Shown here piece after piece: positions 6,373-15,902 of a stretch of DNA of 64,000 nt. The stretch's first letter is position 1; every line of letters starts with the position of its first letter. The stretch lies in the NCBI GenBank assembly GCA_036525975.1, contig DATCZK010000001.1, forward strand, positions 1 through 64,000, written 5' to 3'. The DNA is from Quisquiliibacterium sp036525975 (GTDB taxonomy: Bacteria > Pseudomonadota > Gammaproteobacteria > Burkholderiales > Burkholderiaceae_E). The notes beneath the pieces were generated by a model. It made no database searches. It worked only from the letters and a program-made list of their open reading frames with translations, and had not been told where the DNA came from. A program made the translations under genes and the position numbers.

Positions 6373-8829
6373 TCAGGTGCCGAGCGCGTGCTGGCGCACG
6401 GCGTCGCCGTGGCTGAACACCCGCTCGTTGAATCGCTCGCCGAGCTGCGTTGCCGCTGCGCGCAGGTCGGCGACGAGCGCGAGCAGCCGCGCGGCGTCGG
6501 GGTCGAGGTCGGCGCCCGGGTCGAGCGACTGCAGCCGCGCGAGCAGCGGTTCGAACAGGTCGCTCCCGCAGGGGCCCACCAGCTTCTCGAGCCTGCCCAG
6601 GAAGTCCACCAGCCCCTTCACCTGGAACATCACCGCGCGCGGGTTGTTCGCGTCGAGCACGAGCAGGTCGAGCACCGGCAGCCACTCGGGGCTGCCGAGG
6701 TATCGCGAGCGGTAAGTGATCGTGGAGTCGGCAAGAGACACCAGCCAGCCGAGGCCCGAATCCCGGCCTTCGGTCATGGCGGCCTCGAGCGCCAGGCACA
6801 GCGAACCGAGGCGCTCGACCCGCCTGCCGATCGACAGGAATCGCCAGCCGGTGTCGCGCGTCATTGCGTCGAGCACGAAGCCCGACTGGGTCATCAGGCT
6901 GCCCACGACGCGGTCGAGCCAGCCCGCGGCCTGCGACAGGCTGAGCGGCCTGCCGAAGGCGTGATCCTGCACGAGCCGGTTGAGCGTGCGCCAGTGGTCG
7001 TTCGAGATGCGGTCGCGCAGCGTGAACCCGGCGGCGGACATCCGGCGCAGGCACTGCGCGAGGCCGCCGGGGCGCTGCTCGATCGACGCGGCGGCGAGCA
7101 GCGCGGCGCCCGCGTTCTCGTCGTCCGCCAGCAGGTTCGAGCGGCGACACAGCGCGACCAGCGCGGTGGTGGCCGCCGGGTCTTCGTCGGGCTCGGTCAG
7201 CACCGTGTTCAGGGCGATGCGCAGCAGCCGCGCGATGTCTTCGCTGCGACTCGCGTAGCGCCCGAACCAGAACAGGTTCTCGGCGACCCGCGACGGTATC
7301 GAGGTTCCGGCCCGCACCAGGTCGGCCGGGCCCACGGTGCGCCCGAGCAGCGTGATCGCGGTGTTCACGGGGCCCGCGGCCATCACCCAGGTGTCTTTCG
7401 ACGAGCCGCCGCGCTGCATCGACACCACGCGCACGTTGCGCCGCCCCGCAACGCGCGTGAGCCCCCCCGGCATCACCGCGTAGCCGCGCTCGCGCGCCGC
7501 CGCGAACACCCGAAGGCTCATCGCGCGCGCGGCGAGCTCGCCGCCGTTGGCCGCCTCCAGCGCCGGCACGAGCGACAGGTGCACGAGCTCCTGGGCAACG
7601 TAGCGCTCGGGGTTCGCCCGCACGCGATCGCGAAACCGCTCCGCCTCCTCCCCTTCGAGGTCTTCCCCGAACACCGGGTCGAAACGAAACGCCGGGGTGG
7701 CCGGCTTGAACACCAGCGACTCGAAGCGGTTGAAGGCCTCGTCCAGCGCCGCGGGCTCGCCGCACCACCAGGTGGCCACCGACGGCAGCTCGAGCGCCTC
7801 GCCCAGCAGGTGCTGGCTGAGCGCGGGCAGGTAGCCCAGCAGCGAGCCCGACTCGAGCACGCCGGTGCCCAGCGCGTTGGCCACCAGCACGGTGCCGCGG
7901 CGCATGCACTCGGCGAGCCCGGCCACGCCCAGCGTGGAGTCGGCGCGCAACTCGAGCGGGTCGCACAGGTCCTCGTCGAGGCGACGCAGGATCGCGTGCA
8001 CGCGGCGCGGGCCCTCGAGCGTCTTGAGCCAGACCTTGGCTTCGCGCACGGTGAGGTCGGCGCCCTCGACCATCGGGAACCCGAGGTAGCGCGCGAGGAT
8101 CGCGTGCTCGAAGTAGGTCTCGTGGTAAGGCCCCGGCGTGAGCAGCACGGTGAGCGTCGCGCCGTCGCCCCCGGGCGCGAGCCGCGCCATCGAAGCCCGC
8201 ATCGCGTCGAAGAAGCCGGCCAGCCGCTCCACGTGCATCGCACGGTACGGCTCGGGAAAGATCCGCGACACGATCATGCGGTTCTCCACCGCGTAGCCGG
8301 CGCCTGAGGGCGCCTGCGTGCGGTCCGACAGCACCCACCAGCGGCCGTCGGGCGAGCGCGCGAGGTCGGCCGCGAACAGGTGCAGGAACACGCCGCCCGG
8401 CACCCGCGCGCCGTGCGCGGCGCGCATGAAGCCGCCCGGGCCGAACACCAGCGCGGGCGGGATCATCCCGTCGCGAAGGATGCGCTGCGGCCCGTAGAGG
8501 TCCGCGAGGATCGCGTTGAGCAGCCGGGCGCGCTGCGCGACCCCCGAAGCGATCATCTCCCACTCGTGCGCCGGGATCACCATCGGCAGCGGGTCGAGCT
8601 CCCACGGCCGGTTCACGCCCTTCGGGTCGGCGTACACGTTGTAGGTGATGCCGATGTCCTGCACCTGGCGCTCCACCGCGGCGAGCCGGTCGCGGATCGC
8701 CAGCGGGCCGGTTTCCGAGAGCGAGGAGAGGAGCTGCGCCCATTGCGCCCGCGGCCGCTCGGGCGTTTCCATCAGCTCGTCGAAGCGCGTCCTCGCGGTG
8801 GCGTACGAGGCGAGCAGGTCGGTAGGCAT
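6373..8829 (-). CDS. Circularly permuted ATP-grasp protein fused to an alpha-E domain
   Basis: The 818-residue protein joins two domains often encoded separately. Residues up to about 480 form a circularly permuted type 2 ATP-grasp ligase (motifs ITYNVYADPKG, LYGPQ, FGPGGF, and a long central region with VANALGTGVLES). From about 500 an alpha-E helical domain begins (IPSRVAENLFWFGRYASRSED). ATP-grasp enzymes make amide bonds through an acyl-phosphate; the alpha-E domain is a predicted partner of unknown activity. It starts 2 bases after the DUF2126 gene stops and ends 10 bases before the smaller transglutaminase gene, so the three are surely co-expressed. The fusion supports physical coupling of ligase and alpha-E functions. 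Confidence 0.88.
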   Translation of the reverse strand: MPTDLLASYATARTRFDELMETPERPRAQWAQLLSSLSETGPLAIRDRLAAVERQVQDIGITYNVYADPKGVNRPWELDPLPMVIPAHEWEMIASGVAQRARLLNAILADLYGPQRILRDGMIPPALVFGPGGFMRAAHGARVPGGVFLHLFAADLARSPDGRWWVLSDRTQAPSGAGYAVENRMIVSRIFPEPYRAMHVERLAGFFDAMRASMARLAPGGDGATLTVLLTPGPYHETYFEHAILARYLGFPMVEGADLTVREAKVWLKTLEGPRRVHAILRRLDEDLCDPLELRADSTLGVAGLAECMRRGTVLVANALGTGVLESGSLLGYLPALSQHLLGEALELPSVATWWCGEPAALDEAFNRFESLVFKPATPAFRFDPVFGEDLEGEEAERFRDRVRANPERYVAQELVHLSLVPALEAANGGELAARAMSLRVFAAARERGYAVMPGGLTRVAGRRNVRVVSMQRGGSSKDTWVMAAGPVNTAITLLGRTVGPADLVRAGTSIPSRVAENLFWFGRYASRSEDIARLLRIALNTVLTEPDEDPAATTALVALCRRSNLLADDENAGAALLAAASIEQRPGGLAQCLRRMSAAGFTLRDRISNDHWRTLNRLVQDHAFGRPLSLSQAAGWLDRVVGSLMTQSGFVLDAMTRDTGWRFLSIGRRVERLGSLCLALEAAMTEGRDSGLGWLVSLADSTITYRSRYLGSPEWLPVLDLLVLDANNPRAVMFQVKGLVDFLGRLEKLVGPCGSDLFEPLLARLQSLDPGADLDPDAARLLALVADLRAAATQLGERFNERVFSHGDAVRQHALGT

Positions 8830-8831
8830 CG

Positions 8832-11800
8832 TCAGGAGCCGCGTCGCAGGTCGAGCGTGAAGGGGTAGTTCGGGTTCTGCGGCTGCGTCTCGAGCGCCAC
8901 CTGGCCGGGCGTGTGCCCCGTCCGGAAGAAGCGGGCCAGCCGCCGCGCCTCAGCCTCGTAGGCGTTGACCGGGAAGGTCTGGTAGTTGCGCCCGCCGGGA
9001 TGCGCGACATGATAGCGGCACCCGCCCATCGAGCGGCCCATCCAGCCGTCGACCAGGTCGAAGGTGAGCGGCGCGTGCGGCGCGATCGTCGGGTGCAGGC
9101 TCGAGGCCTGCTGCCACGCGCGGTAGCGCACGCCCGCGACGAACTCGCCCGCGTTGCCGGTGGGCTGGAGCGGCACCCGGCGCCCGTTGCAGTAGATCGC
9201 GTGCCGGTCGTCGATCAGGCCGTGCACCTTCACCTGCAGGCGCTCGAGCGTTGCGTCGACGTAGCGCGCCGTGCCGCCGGGCGCGCCCTCCTCGCCCATC
9301 ACGTGCCAGGGCTCCAGCGCCAGCCGCAGCTCCACCTCGACGTTGCGCGCGGCGAAGTCCCCCAACCGCGGGAACCGGAACTCGAAGTGCGGCGCGAACC
9401 ACTCGGCCTGCAGCGGGTAGCCCAAGGCCGCGGTCTCCTCGATCACGTCGGCGAAGTCGTCCCAGACGAAATGCGGCAGCATGAAGCGGTCGTGCAGCTC
9501 GGTGCCCCATCGCTTGAGCCGCGCGGGTCGGTAGGGTTGCCGCCAGAAGCGCGAGACCAGCGCGCGCATCAGCAGCTGCTGCGCGAGGCTCATCCGCGCG
9601 TGCGGCGGCATCTCGAAGGCGCGCATCTCCAGCAGCCCGAGCCGCCCGGTGGCGCTGTCGGGCGAGTACAGCTTGTCGATGCAGAATTCCGCGCGGTGGG
9701 TGTTGCCGGTCACGTCCACCAGCAGGTGGCGCAGCAGCCGGTCGATCTGCCAGGGCGGCAGGCTCGGCCCGGCCTGCGACTGCAGCCGCTCGAGTTCGCG
9801 AAGCGCGATCTCGATCTCGTACACCGATTCGTGCCGCGCCTCGTCGATTCGCGGCGCCTGGCTGGTGGGCCCGATGAACAGGCCCGAGAACAGGTACGAC
9901 AGCGACGGGTGGTTGTGCCAGTACGCGACCATGCTCGCGAGCAGGTCGGGCCGGCGCAGGAAGGGCGAATCGCCCGGCGTCGCGCCGCCCAGCACGAAGT
10001 GGTTGCCCCCGCCCGTGCCGGTGTGCCGCCCGTCGATCATGAACTTCTCGCTCGACAGGCGCGTGTGGTGGGCGGCCTCGTAGAGGAACGTGGTCTGCTC
10101 GACCAGCATCCGCCAGTTGTGCGCCGGGTGGACGTTCACTTCGATCACGCCCGGGTCGGGCGTCACGCGCAGCACGGCGAGCCGCGGGTCGCGCGGCGGC
10201 TCGTAGCCCTCCACCACCACCGGCAGGCCCGTCTCGTGCGCGGTGGCCTCGATCGCGGCCACCAGCTCGAGGTAGTCCTCCAGCGCGCTGGTGGGCGGCA
10301 TGAACAGGTGCAGGCGGCCGGCGCGCGTCTCCGCGCACAGCGCCGTGCGCGTGATGTCCGCGGCCGACTCGAACATCGCGGGCGCGCGCTCGTCGGCGGG
10401 CGTCTCGAGGCCGCCCGCTTGCGCAGCGGCGGCGGACGCTGCGCGCGCGCCCGGCGAAACGCCCGCACCCGGCGGCTGCATCAGGATCTGCGCGTGCGAG
10501 GGCAAGGGCGGGAACGACTGCGTCGGGTCCGGCGCGTGCACCCACGGATAGTCCGAGGGCGCGACCCAGGGCTGCGAGTCGAGCGGCAGGCGAAAGCCGA
10601 TCGGGGAGTCGCCAGGCACCAGGTAGCAGCGCTCGTCGCGCAGGAACCATCGGCCGCTGCGCCAGCGGCGCGGCCCCTGGCTCGCGCGCGCCACCGGCAG
10701 GACGTGGCCCGCCGGCTTGTCGAGTCCCTCGGTGAAGATGCGGCGAATGCGCGCGCGCTCCTGCGCGTCCTCCAGGCGCGAGTCGAAGGGGTCGACGTTC
10801 ACCGGCAGGCGGCGCTCGCGCCAGAGGTAGTACCAGCTGTCCTCGAAGGCGGGAAAGACCAAGCCCGGGTCGAGACCCAGCCTCGCGGCCACGCGCGCGA
10901 GAAAAGCCTGCGACTGCGCGGCCGTGACGCCGTAGTCGGCCTCGTCGTCGGCGATCAGCGCCGGGTCCGACCACACCGGCTGGCCGTCCTTGCGCCAGAA
11001 CAGGTTCAGCGACCAGCGCGGCAGCGGCTCGCCGGGGTACCACTTGCCCTGGCCGAAGTGCGACAGGCCCGTGGGCGCGTAGTGGTCGCGCAGCCGCGCG
11101 AGCAGCTCGCCGGCGCGCTTGCGCTTCAGTGGCCCCAGCGCCGCGGTGTTCCACTCCGCGCCGTCGCGGTCGTCGATCGAGACGAAGGTGGGCTCGCCGC
11201 CCTGCGTGAGCCGCACGTCGTTGGCATCGAGGTCTTCGTCGATGCGATGCCCCAGCGCCTCGATCTGCGCCCACTGCGCCTCGGAATAGGGCTTGGTGAC
11301 GCGGGGCGCCTCCCAGATCCGCTCCACGCGCATCGCGTGCGAGAACTCGCATTCGGCCGGTTCCACCAGGCCGGTCACGGCAGCCGCCGACGCCGGGTCG
11401 GGCGAGCACGCCACCGGGATGTGCCCCTCGCCCGCGAGCAGCCCCGAGGTGGGGTCGAGCCCGATCCAGCCCGCGCCGGGGAGGTAGACCTCGCACCATG
11501 CGTGCAGATCGGTGAAGTCGGCCTCGGCCCCCGAGGGGCCGTCGAGCGACTTCACGTCGGGCTTGAGCTGGATCAGGTAGCCGGAAGCGAAGCGGGCCGC
11601 CAGCCCGAGGTGGCGAAGGAGCTGCACCAGCAGCCAGCTCGTGTCGCGGCACGACCCCTCGCCGAGCGCGAGCGTCTGCTCGGGCGTCTGCACGCCGGGC
11701 TCGAGCCTGACCAGGTAGCGCGTGTCGGCCTGCAGCTTGCGGTTCACCTCGACCAGGAAATCCACGGTGCCCGTCTCGGGGCGCCGGAGCGCGTCCAGGT

Positions 11801-12188
11801 ACTGCGCGAAGCGCGGGGTCGCGGGCTGCCTGACGAGGTACGGCGCGAGCTGGTGGAGCTCGTCGTCGGTGTAGCGGAACGGGAACTTCTCGGCGTAGGG
11901 CTCGAGAAAGAAGTCGAAGGGATTGAACACCGACATCTCGGCGACGAAGTCGACCTCGATCCGCAACGCGTCGGTCTTGTCCGGAAACGCCAGCCGCGCG
12001 AGGTAATTCGCCTGCGGGTCCTGCTGCCAGTTGATGAAGTGCCCGGCCGGCTCGACCCGCATCGAATAGCTGAGGATGCGCGTGCGCGAGTGCGGGCACG
12101 GGCGCAGCCGCACGATCTGCGGGCCGAGCGCGACCGGCCGCTCGTAGCGGTACGACGTGAGGTGATTGAGCGCTACGTGGATCGACAA
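8832..12188 (-). CDS. Large transglutaminase family protein with DUF2126 domain
   Basis: This is a protein of about 1118 residues. The N-terminal third is a transglutaminase-like domain (start SIHVALNHLTSYRYERPV, catalytic Cys in GEGSCRDTSW, His in DLHAWCE, Asp in GLDPTSG). The rest is the DUF2126 region, with conserved histidine- and glycine-rich stretches such as MIDGRHTGTGGGNH. I placed the start at a TTG (12188) because the family N-terminus begins here and GGAG lies 8 bases upstream; the earlier ATG at 12233 adds residues unlike the family. It is the first gene of the set with the ATP-grasp/alpha-E fusion and the second transglutaminase. The biological product is not known. Confidence 0.87.
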   Translation of the reverse strand: MSIHVALNHLTSYRYERPVALGPQIVRLRPCPHSRTRILSYSMRVEPAGHFINWQQDPQANYLARLAFPDKTDALRIEVDFVAEMSVFNPFDFFLEPYAEKFPFRYTDDELHQLAPYLVRQPATPRFAQYLDALRRPETGTVDFLVEVNRKLQADTRYLVRLEPGVQTPEQTLALGEGSCRDTSWLLVQLLRHLGLAARFASGYLIQLKPDVKSLDGPSGAEADFTDLHAWCEVYLPGAGWIGLDPTSGLLAGEGHIPVACSPDPASAAAVTGLVEPAECEFSHAMRVERIWEAPRVTKPYSEAQWAQIEALGHRIDEDLDANDVRLTQGGEPTFVSIDDRDGAEWNTAALGPLKRKRAGELLARLRDHYAPTGLSHFGQGKWYPGEPLPRWSLNLFWRKDGQPVWSDPALIADDEADYGVTAAQSQAFLARVAARLGLDPGLVFPAFEDSWYYLWRERRLPVNVDPFDSRLEDAQERARIRRIFTEGLDKPAGHVLPVARASQGPRRWRSGRWFLRDERCYLVPGDSPIGFRLPLDSQPWVAPSDYPWVHAPDPTQSFPPLPSHAQILMQPPGAGVSPGARAASAAAAQAGGLETPADERAPAMFESAADITRTALCAETRAGRLHLFMPPTSALEDYLELVAAIEATAHETGLPVVVEGYEPPRDPRLAVLRVTPDPGVIEVNVHPAHNWRMLVEQTTFLYEAAHHTRLSSEKFMIDGRHTGTGGGNHFVLGGATPGDSPFLRRPDLLASMVAYWHNHPSLSYLFSGLFIGPTSQAPRIDEARHESVYEIEIALRELERLQSQAGPSLPPWQIDRLLRHLLVDVTGNTHRAEFCIDKLYSPDSATGRLGLLEMRAFEMPPHARMSLAQQLLMRALVSRFWRQPYRPARLKRWGTELHDRFMLPHFVWDDFADVIEETAALGYPLQAEWFAPHFEFRFPRLGDFAARNVEVELRLALEPWHVMGEEGAPGGTARYVDATLERLQVKVHGLIDDRHAIYCNGRRVPLQPTGNAGEFVAGVRYRAWQQASSLHPTIAPHAPLTFDLVDGWMGRSMGGCRYHVAHPGGRNYQTFPVNAYEAEARRLARFFRTGHTPGQVALETQPQNPNYPFTLDLRRGS

Positions 12189-12276
12189 GGTGGAGCTCCG
12201 TGGGTTGTGGACGACCGGGCGCGCGGCCCGCAAGTGCGCGCGCGCGCCGGCGCGCGCTCACCGATCGCCGCGCCGG

Positions 12277-12645
12277 TCATCGCTGCGCGAATGCCCCCGG
12301 GCCCGGCGCCCGCGGGAGCTGCGCGCGCTCGGACTTGCACACGCCCGGCGGGCAGGGGTAGTGATAGTAGCGATCGTTCAGGTAGCGCGAGACCGCGTCG
12401 ATCTCCTCGTCGAGCCACACCGCGCCGAGCTCGCGATCCCAGCGCACCACGAACGCCCTGATCTCGGCGAAAGACCGCGCCGCGCGCGGGTTTCGCTGGT
12501 GCACGCTGCGGTCGTGACAGAGCCCGCAGCGCATCTCGTACAGCACGCGTCCGCGAGCGGTCTCCGGGCTCTGGGCGACGGCGCCCGGCGCGGCGAGCGA
12601 CAGCGCCGCCTGAACAACCGCCACCGCCACAACCCTGCCGAGCAT
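12277..12645 (-). CDS. Small secreted monoheme cytochrome c
   Basis: The protein has about 122 residues from the ATG at 12645, chosen for GGGAGG 9 bases upstream and a clean signal peptide (MLGRVVAVAVV... ending near AVAQ). One heme site, CGLCH, lies about 40 residues in. The C-terminal part has the pattern LNDRYYHYPCPPGVC, with two further cysteines that could form a disulfide. No methionine is placed to act as a distal ligand, so histidine ligation or five-coordination is possible. It sits 88 bases upstream of the DUF2126 gene on the same strand and could be co-transcribed. Its role is unknown. Confidence 0.75.
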   Translation of the reverse strand: MLGRVVAVAVVQAALSLAAPGAVAQSPETARGRVLYEMRCGLCHDRSVHQRNPRAARSFAEIRAFVVRWDRELGAVWLDEEIDAVSRYLNDRYYHYPCPPGVCKSERAQLPRAPGPGAFAQR

Positions 12646-12745
12646 TGCGCCGCACCTCCCGCGCAGATCGCGCCGCGCTTCCTCTCGCAATGCTAGCAGG
12701 TGCGGGCGAGCGCCCCGGGTTGCGGGGCCGCGGCGCGGGAAACGG

Positions 12746-14923
12746 CTATTTGAGCTCGATCGTGACCGAGCTCTCGCCGACGTTGCCGGCCGCGTCGAAG
12801 GCGCGGGCCGTGATCGTCCACTGCCCGGGCGAAACCTTGCGCGCGTTCCAGTTCACCGAATAGGGCGCGCCGGCGTCGGTGCCCACCAGTTGCCCGTTGG
12901 CGTAGAACTCCACGCGCGCAACCCCGTCGCTGTCGGTGGCGCTGGCCGCGAGCGAGACCCGCCCGCGCTTGAGCACCGCCCCCGCCGACGGGCTGGTCAC
13001 CGAGACCACCGGCGCCACCGCGTCGCTGAACACGACGTAGGTTCCGGTGGCCGACGCGCTGCCGCCGCCCGCCGCCGAGTCGGTGGCGCTCGCCGTGATC
13101 GCGTACGCGGCGTCGGCGGCCGTGGTTGCCGAAGTCACCGACCAGGTCAGGGTCGCGCTCGCGCCGGGCGCCAGCGCGACGGCCGACGGCGCGAACGAAC
13201 CCGAGAGGGCGCCGGGCAGCGCCTGGGTCATGCTGAACGTGCTGCCCGGGCAGGCCGCGCTGTTGCGGTTGGTCACGGTGGCGGTGTACTGCCTGGTCTG
13301 GCCGGGCGCGCCCGACTGGCTCGGCGGGCTGAGCGAAACGGCGGGGGCCGACGGGGTGCACGCCGGCGTGCCGCTCGCCACCGCGACGGTGGCCGCGCCG
13401 CCGCTGATCGACTGCACCGTGACCGAGACGCCGTTCGCCGCGTCGCTGAAGGTGCCGCCCGGGCCGAGCGCGGCGAGGAAATAGGTCTTGCTGCCCAGCG
13501 CGCCGTTGGAGCGGTGCACGCTGATCTGGTTCTTGTAGCCGCTCGAGAGGTTGAAGTCGAAGCCGTCGCCGGTGCGCAGGCTCAGGTAGTAGTGCTCGCC
13601 CGTGTCGGGCTTGGCGATGCGCAGGATCTGCGCGGCGGTCGACGCCGTGTTCGACGTGGACACGATCGAGTACGAGCCGCTCGAGCTCGCGTCGACCACG
13701 GTGCCGGTGGGCTGCCAGCCCGCGGCGATCCGGTTCGACGCGTTGAACTGCACCATCCGCGCACCGCCCATCGGGTCCGAGCCGTCGCCGTACTCGGCGC
13801 CGGGCGTGGCGGCGTGGTGGAAGCGCAGGTTGTGGCCGATCTCGTGCACGAACACGCCGGTGCTGCAGGTGGCCACCCACGACTGCGTGGGGAACGACCC
13901 GCCGAGGTAGGCGAGCCCCGCCCACCCGCAGCTGCTCACCGGCGGGATCGCGTACGAGATGCGCCGGTAGCTCGACAGGTTGATTCCGGCCGCCTGCGCG
14001 GCGGCCTTGAGCGCGCTGCCCCAGCCCGTGTAGTCGCAGGCGCCGCCCGACGAGTAGCCGATGTTGAAGGGTCCGACCACCTGCCCGGAGAACGACACGA
14101 GGTCGCGCGAGGTTTCCCTGTACAGGCGGTTGAGCGACGCGACGCTCGCGTCGGCGCTGAACAGGTTCGTCGCCACCTGCCCGGTGCCGCAGCTGAAGGC
14201 CTTGTCGGTGAAGTTCGCGGCGATCACGAGCGTGGTCTCGTTCACCGGCGCTGCGAGCGGCGTGGACGAAGTCGTGCTGGTCGAGCCCGAGGTGCCTCCG
14301 CCGGAACCGCCGCCCTTATTCGGCGCCGCCAGCGTCTCGACATTGCGGCGGTGGCCCACGACGAGGTGGTCCTTCAACAGCACGCCGCGGATCTTCACGT
14401 AGCTGTCCACGAGCTGGCGCAGCTCGTCGGCCGACAACGAAGCGTCGGCGGCGTCGATGTTCAGCCGCGTGGTCGTGCCGCTGGCGCTCACCTCGAGGAA
14501 GAAGTCCTCGCGCGTGCGGCCGTTGGCGAAGTCGTCGCTCACGCGCCCGAGCACCTTTCCGGTGGCGTCCACTTCCTGCTCCAGCCCGGCCGCGAGCGCC
14601 GCCGGGACCTTCGCGCGCAGCGATCCGGGAAGCGCCGCGAGCAGCACCTTCTCCGGGTTGCTCTTGACGATCGAGTACAGCGCCGCCTGGCGTTGCGCGA
14701 TCTGCTCGAGCAGCTGCTGCTGCACCTGCGGCTTGTCCTTCGCCTCGGCGCGCTGCAGCCGTCGCAGGGTCGCGAGCATCTGGTTGGTGAGCACGGTGGC
14801 GGTCTCCCCGGCCGCGGGCTCGGGCTCGTGCGGCCCGTCGTGCGCGTGCGACGGCGAGATCGTCGCGGCAAGAAGGAACAGCGCCGCGATCGCGGCGCGC
14901 GGGAAGTTTCGGGATGCCGGCAT
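12746..14923 (-). CDS. Secreted gametolysin-like (M11) zinc metalloprotease with C-terminal Ig-like domains
   Basis: The 725-residue secreted protein has a signal peptide to about residue 27 (SHA), then a charged helical N-terminal region (about 30-200, possibly a propeptide), a Gly/Ser/Thr linker (about 203-222) and a zincin catalytic domain. The domain carries HEIGHNLRFHH (ligands His360, His364, His370) and a Met-turn SDPMGG (Met385), the metzincin pattern of M11 gametolysins. Residues from about 520 form a NEW3-like beta domain (GAPGQTRQYTATVTN...), followed by a bacterial Ig-like domain (VSVTSPSAGAVLKRG...). It probably degrades extracellular protein or glycoprotein. A purine-rich AGAGGAC ribosome site precedes the ATG. 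No transport genes adjoin it. Confidence 0.85.
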   Translation of the reverse strand: MPASRNFPRAAIAALFLLAATISPSHAHDGPHEPEPAAGETATVLTNQMLATLRRLQRAEAKDKPQVQQQLLEQIAQRQAALYSIVKSNPEKVLLAALPGSLRAKVPAALAAGLEQEVDATGKVLGRVSDDFANGRTREDFFLEVSASGTTTRLNIDAADASLSADELRQLVDSYVKIRGVLLKDHLVVGHRRNVETLAAPNKGGGSGGGTSGSTSTTSSTPLAAPVNETTLVIAANFTDKAFSCGTGQVATNLFSADASVASLNRLYRETSRDLVSFSGQVVGPFNIGYSSGGACDYTGWGSALKAAAQAAGINLSSYRRISYAIPPVSSCGWAGLAYLGGSFPTQSWVATCSTGVFVHEIGHNLRFHHAATPGAEYGDGSDPMGGARMVQFNASNRIAAGWQPTGTVVDASSSGSYSIVSTSNTASTAAQILRIAKPDTGEHYYLSLRTGDGFDFNLSSGYKNQISVHRSNGALGSKTYFLAALGPGGTFSDAANGVSVTVQSISGGAATVAVASGTPACTPSAPAVSLSPPSQSGAPGQTRQYTATVTNRNSAACPGSTFSMTQALPGALSGSFAPSAVALAPGASATLTWSVTSATTAADAAYAITASATDSAAGGGSASATGTYVVFSDAVAPVVSVTSPSAGAVLKRGRVSLAASATDSDGVARVEFYANGQLVGTDAGAPYSVNWNARKVSPGQWTITARAFDAAGNVGESSVTIELK

Positions 14924-15124
14924 GGGTGTCCTCTGCGCGCGGCACCTCGGCCTTCACTGGCAGGGCCCTCTCCCGACCAGCCGCCGACGCGGACCGCGCG
15001 ATCGAGGCAAATGTCACACGAACCCCCGGCATTTCCGCACGGCGCAGGGACGAGCGGCGCGTATGCCGCGACGCGCGGAACGGCGGCAAATCCCCGTGCC
15101 CGCGAAGCGCGCGGCCGTCGGGGT

Positions 15125-15889
15125 TCAGCGTCCTTGCGTCGCCGCCCGGATCGCCAGCGACGCGGCGGCGAAGCCCATCGTCGCGGTCACCGTCACGATC
15201 GAGCCGTAGCCGGCGCAGGCGAGCGCCGCGCCCGCCCCGGAACCCGCCGCGCCCCGGGACGCGGCTTCGCCGGTGCGCTGCGCGTCGAAGTGCAGCGCCG
15301 GCACGCCGAACGCGCGATCGCGCTCGCGCGTGAAGCCGTGGTCGCGCCGAAGGCGCGAGCGCACCGACGCGAGCAGGCGGTCGCCGCGCGCGATCGCGAG
15401 GTCGGTGCATCGCAGCCCGAGCGGGTCGGCGATCGCGCCGGCCGCGCCGCACACGACGATCGGCTGGCGCCTTTGCGCGCACACCGAGATCATCGCCGCC
15501 TTCGCGCGCGGCTGGTCGATCGCGTCGATCACGATCGCGCCCTCGGGCAGCAGCTCGCCGGCATTGGCGTGCGTGACGAAGTCGTCCACGAGTTCCACCG
15601 CGCAGTCCGCGGAGATCTGCGCGATGCGCTGCGCCATCACCGCGATCTTCGACGCCCCGAGCGTGGCCTCGAGCGCGTGCACCTGGCGGTTGAGGTTGGA
15701 TTCGGCAACGTGATCGAGGTCGATCAGCGTGAGCCGCCCGACGCCGCTGCGCGCGAGCGCCTCGGCCGCCCACGACCCCACGCCACCCACGCCGGCGATC
15801 GCCACGTGCGCGCCGCGCAGCCGCTCGAGCGCGTCACCGCCGAGCAGGCGCGCCACGCCGCCGAAGCGGCGCGCGTGTTCTTGCTGCAC
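15125..15889 (-). CDS. tcdA: tRNA threonylcarbamoyladenosine dehydratase TcdA
   Basis: The 254-residue E1/ThiF-fold enzyme has the nucleotide-binding GVGGVGS at about 33-39, the LIDLDHVAESNLNRQ motif and the C-terminal GYGSIVTVTATMG tail. TcdA uses ATP to cyclise t6A at position 37 of ANN-decoding tRNAs to ct6A, in the cytoplasm. Length and motif order match E. coli TcdA (CsdL). It starts 13 bases after the quinone oxidoreductase stop, so the two may share a transcript. The 201-base gap after it, toward the metalloprotease gene, shows no clear promoter or hairpin. Confidence 0.9.
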   Translation of the reverse strand: MQQEHARRFGGVARLLGGDALERLRGAHVAIAGVGGVGSWAAEALARSGVGRLTLIDLDHVAESNLNRQVHALEATLGASKIAVMAQRIAQISADCAVELVDDFVTHANAGELLPEGAIVIDAIDQPRAKAAMISVCAQRRQPIVVCGAAGAIADPLGLRCTDLAIARGDRLLASVRSRLRRDHGFTRERDRAFGVPALHFDAQRTGEAASRGAAGSGAGAALACAGYGSIVTVTATMGFAAASLAIRAATQGR

Positions 15890-15902
15890 GGCGCGCCGCG
15901 CC

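Noticed and set aside
8913..12461. An 1182-codon open frame on the plus strand
   Set aside because: Arg/His/Val-rich composition with no domain; it mirrors the DUF2126 gene on the other strand.
12646..12745. Possible terminator after the metalloprotease gene (GCCCC/GGGGC stem)
   Set aside because: Only five pairs, seven-base loop and no T tract; not distinguishable from GC background.
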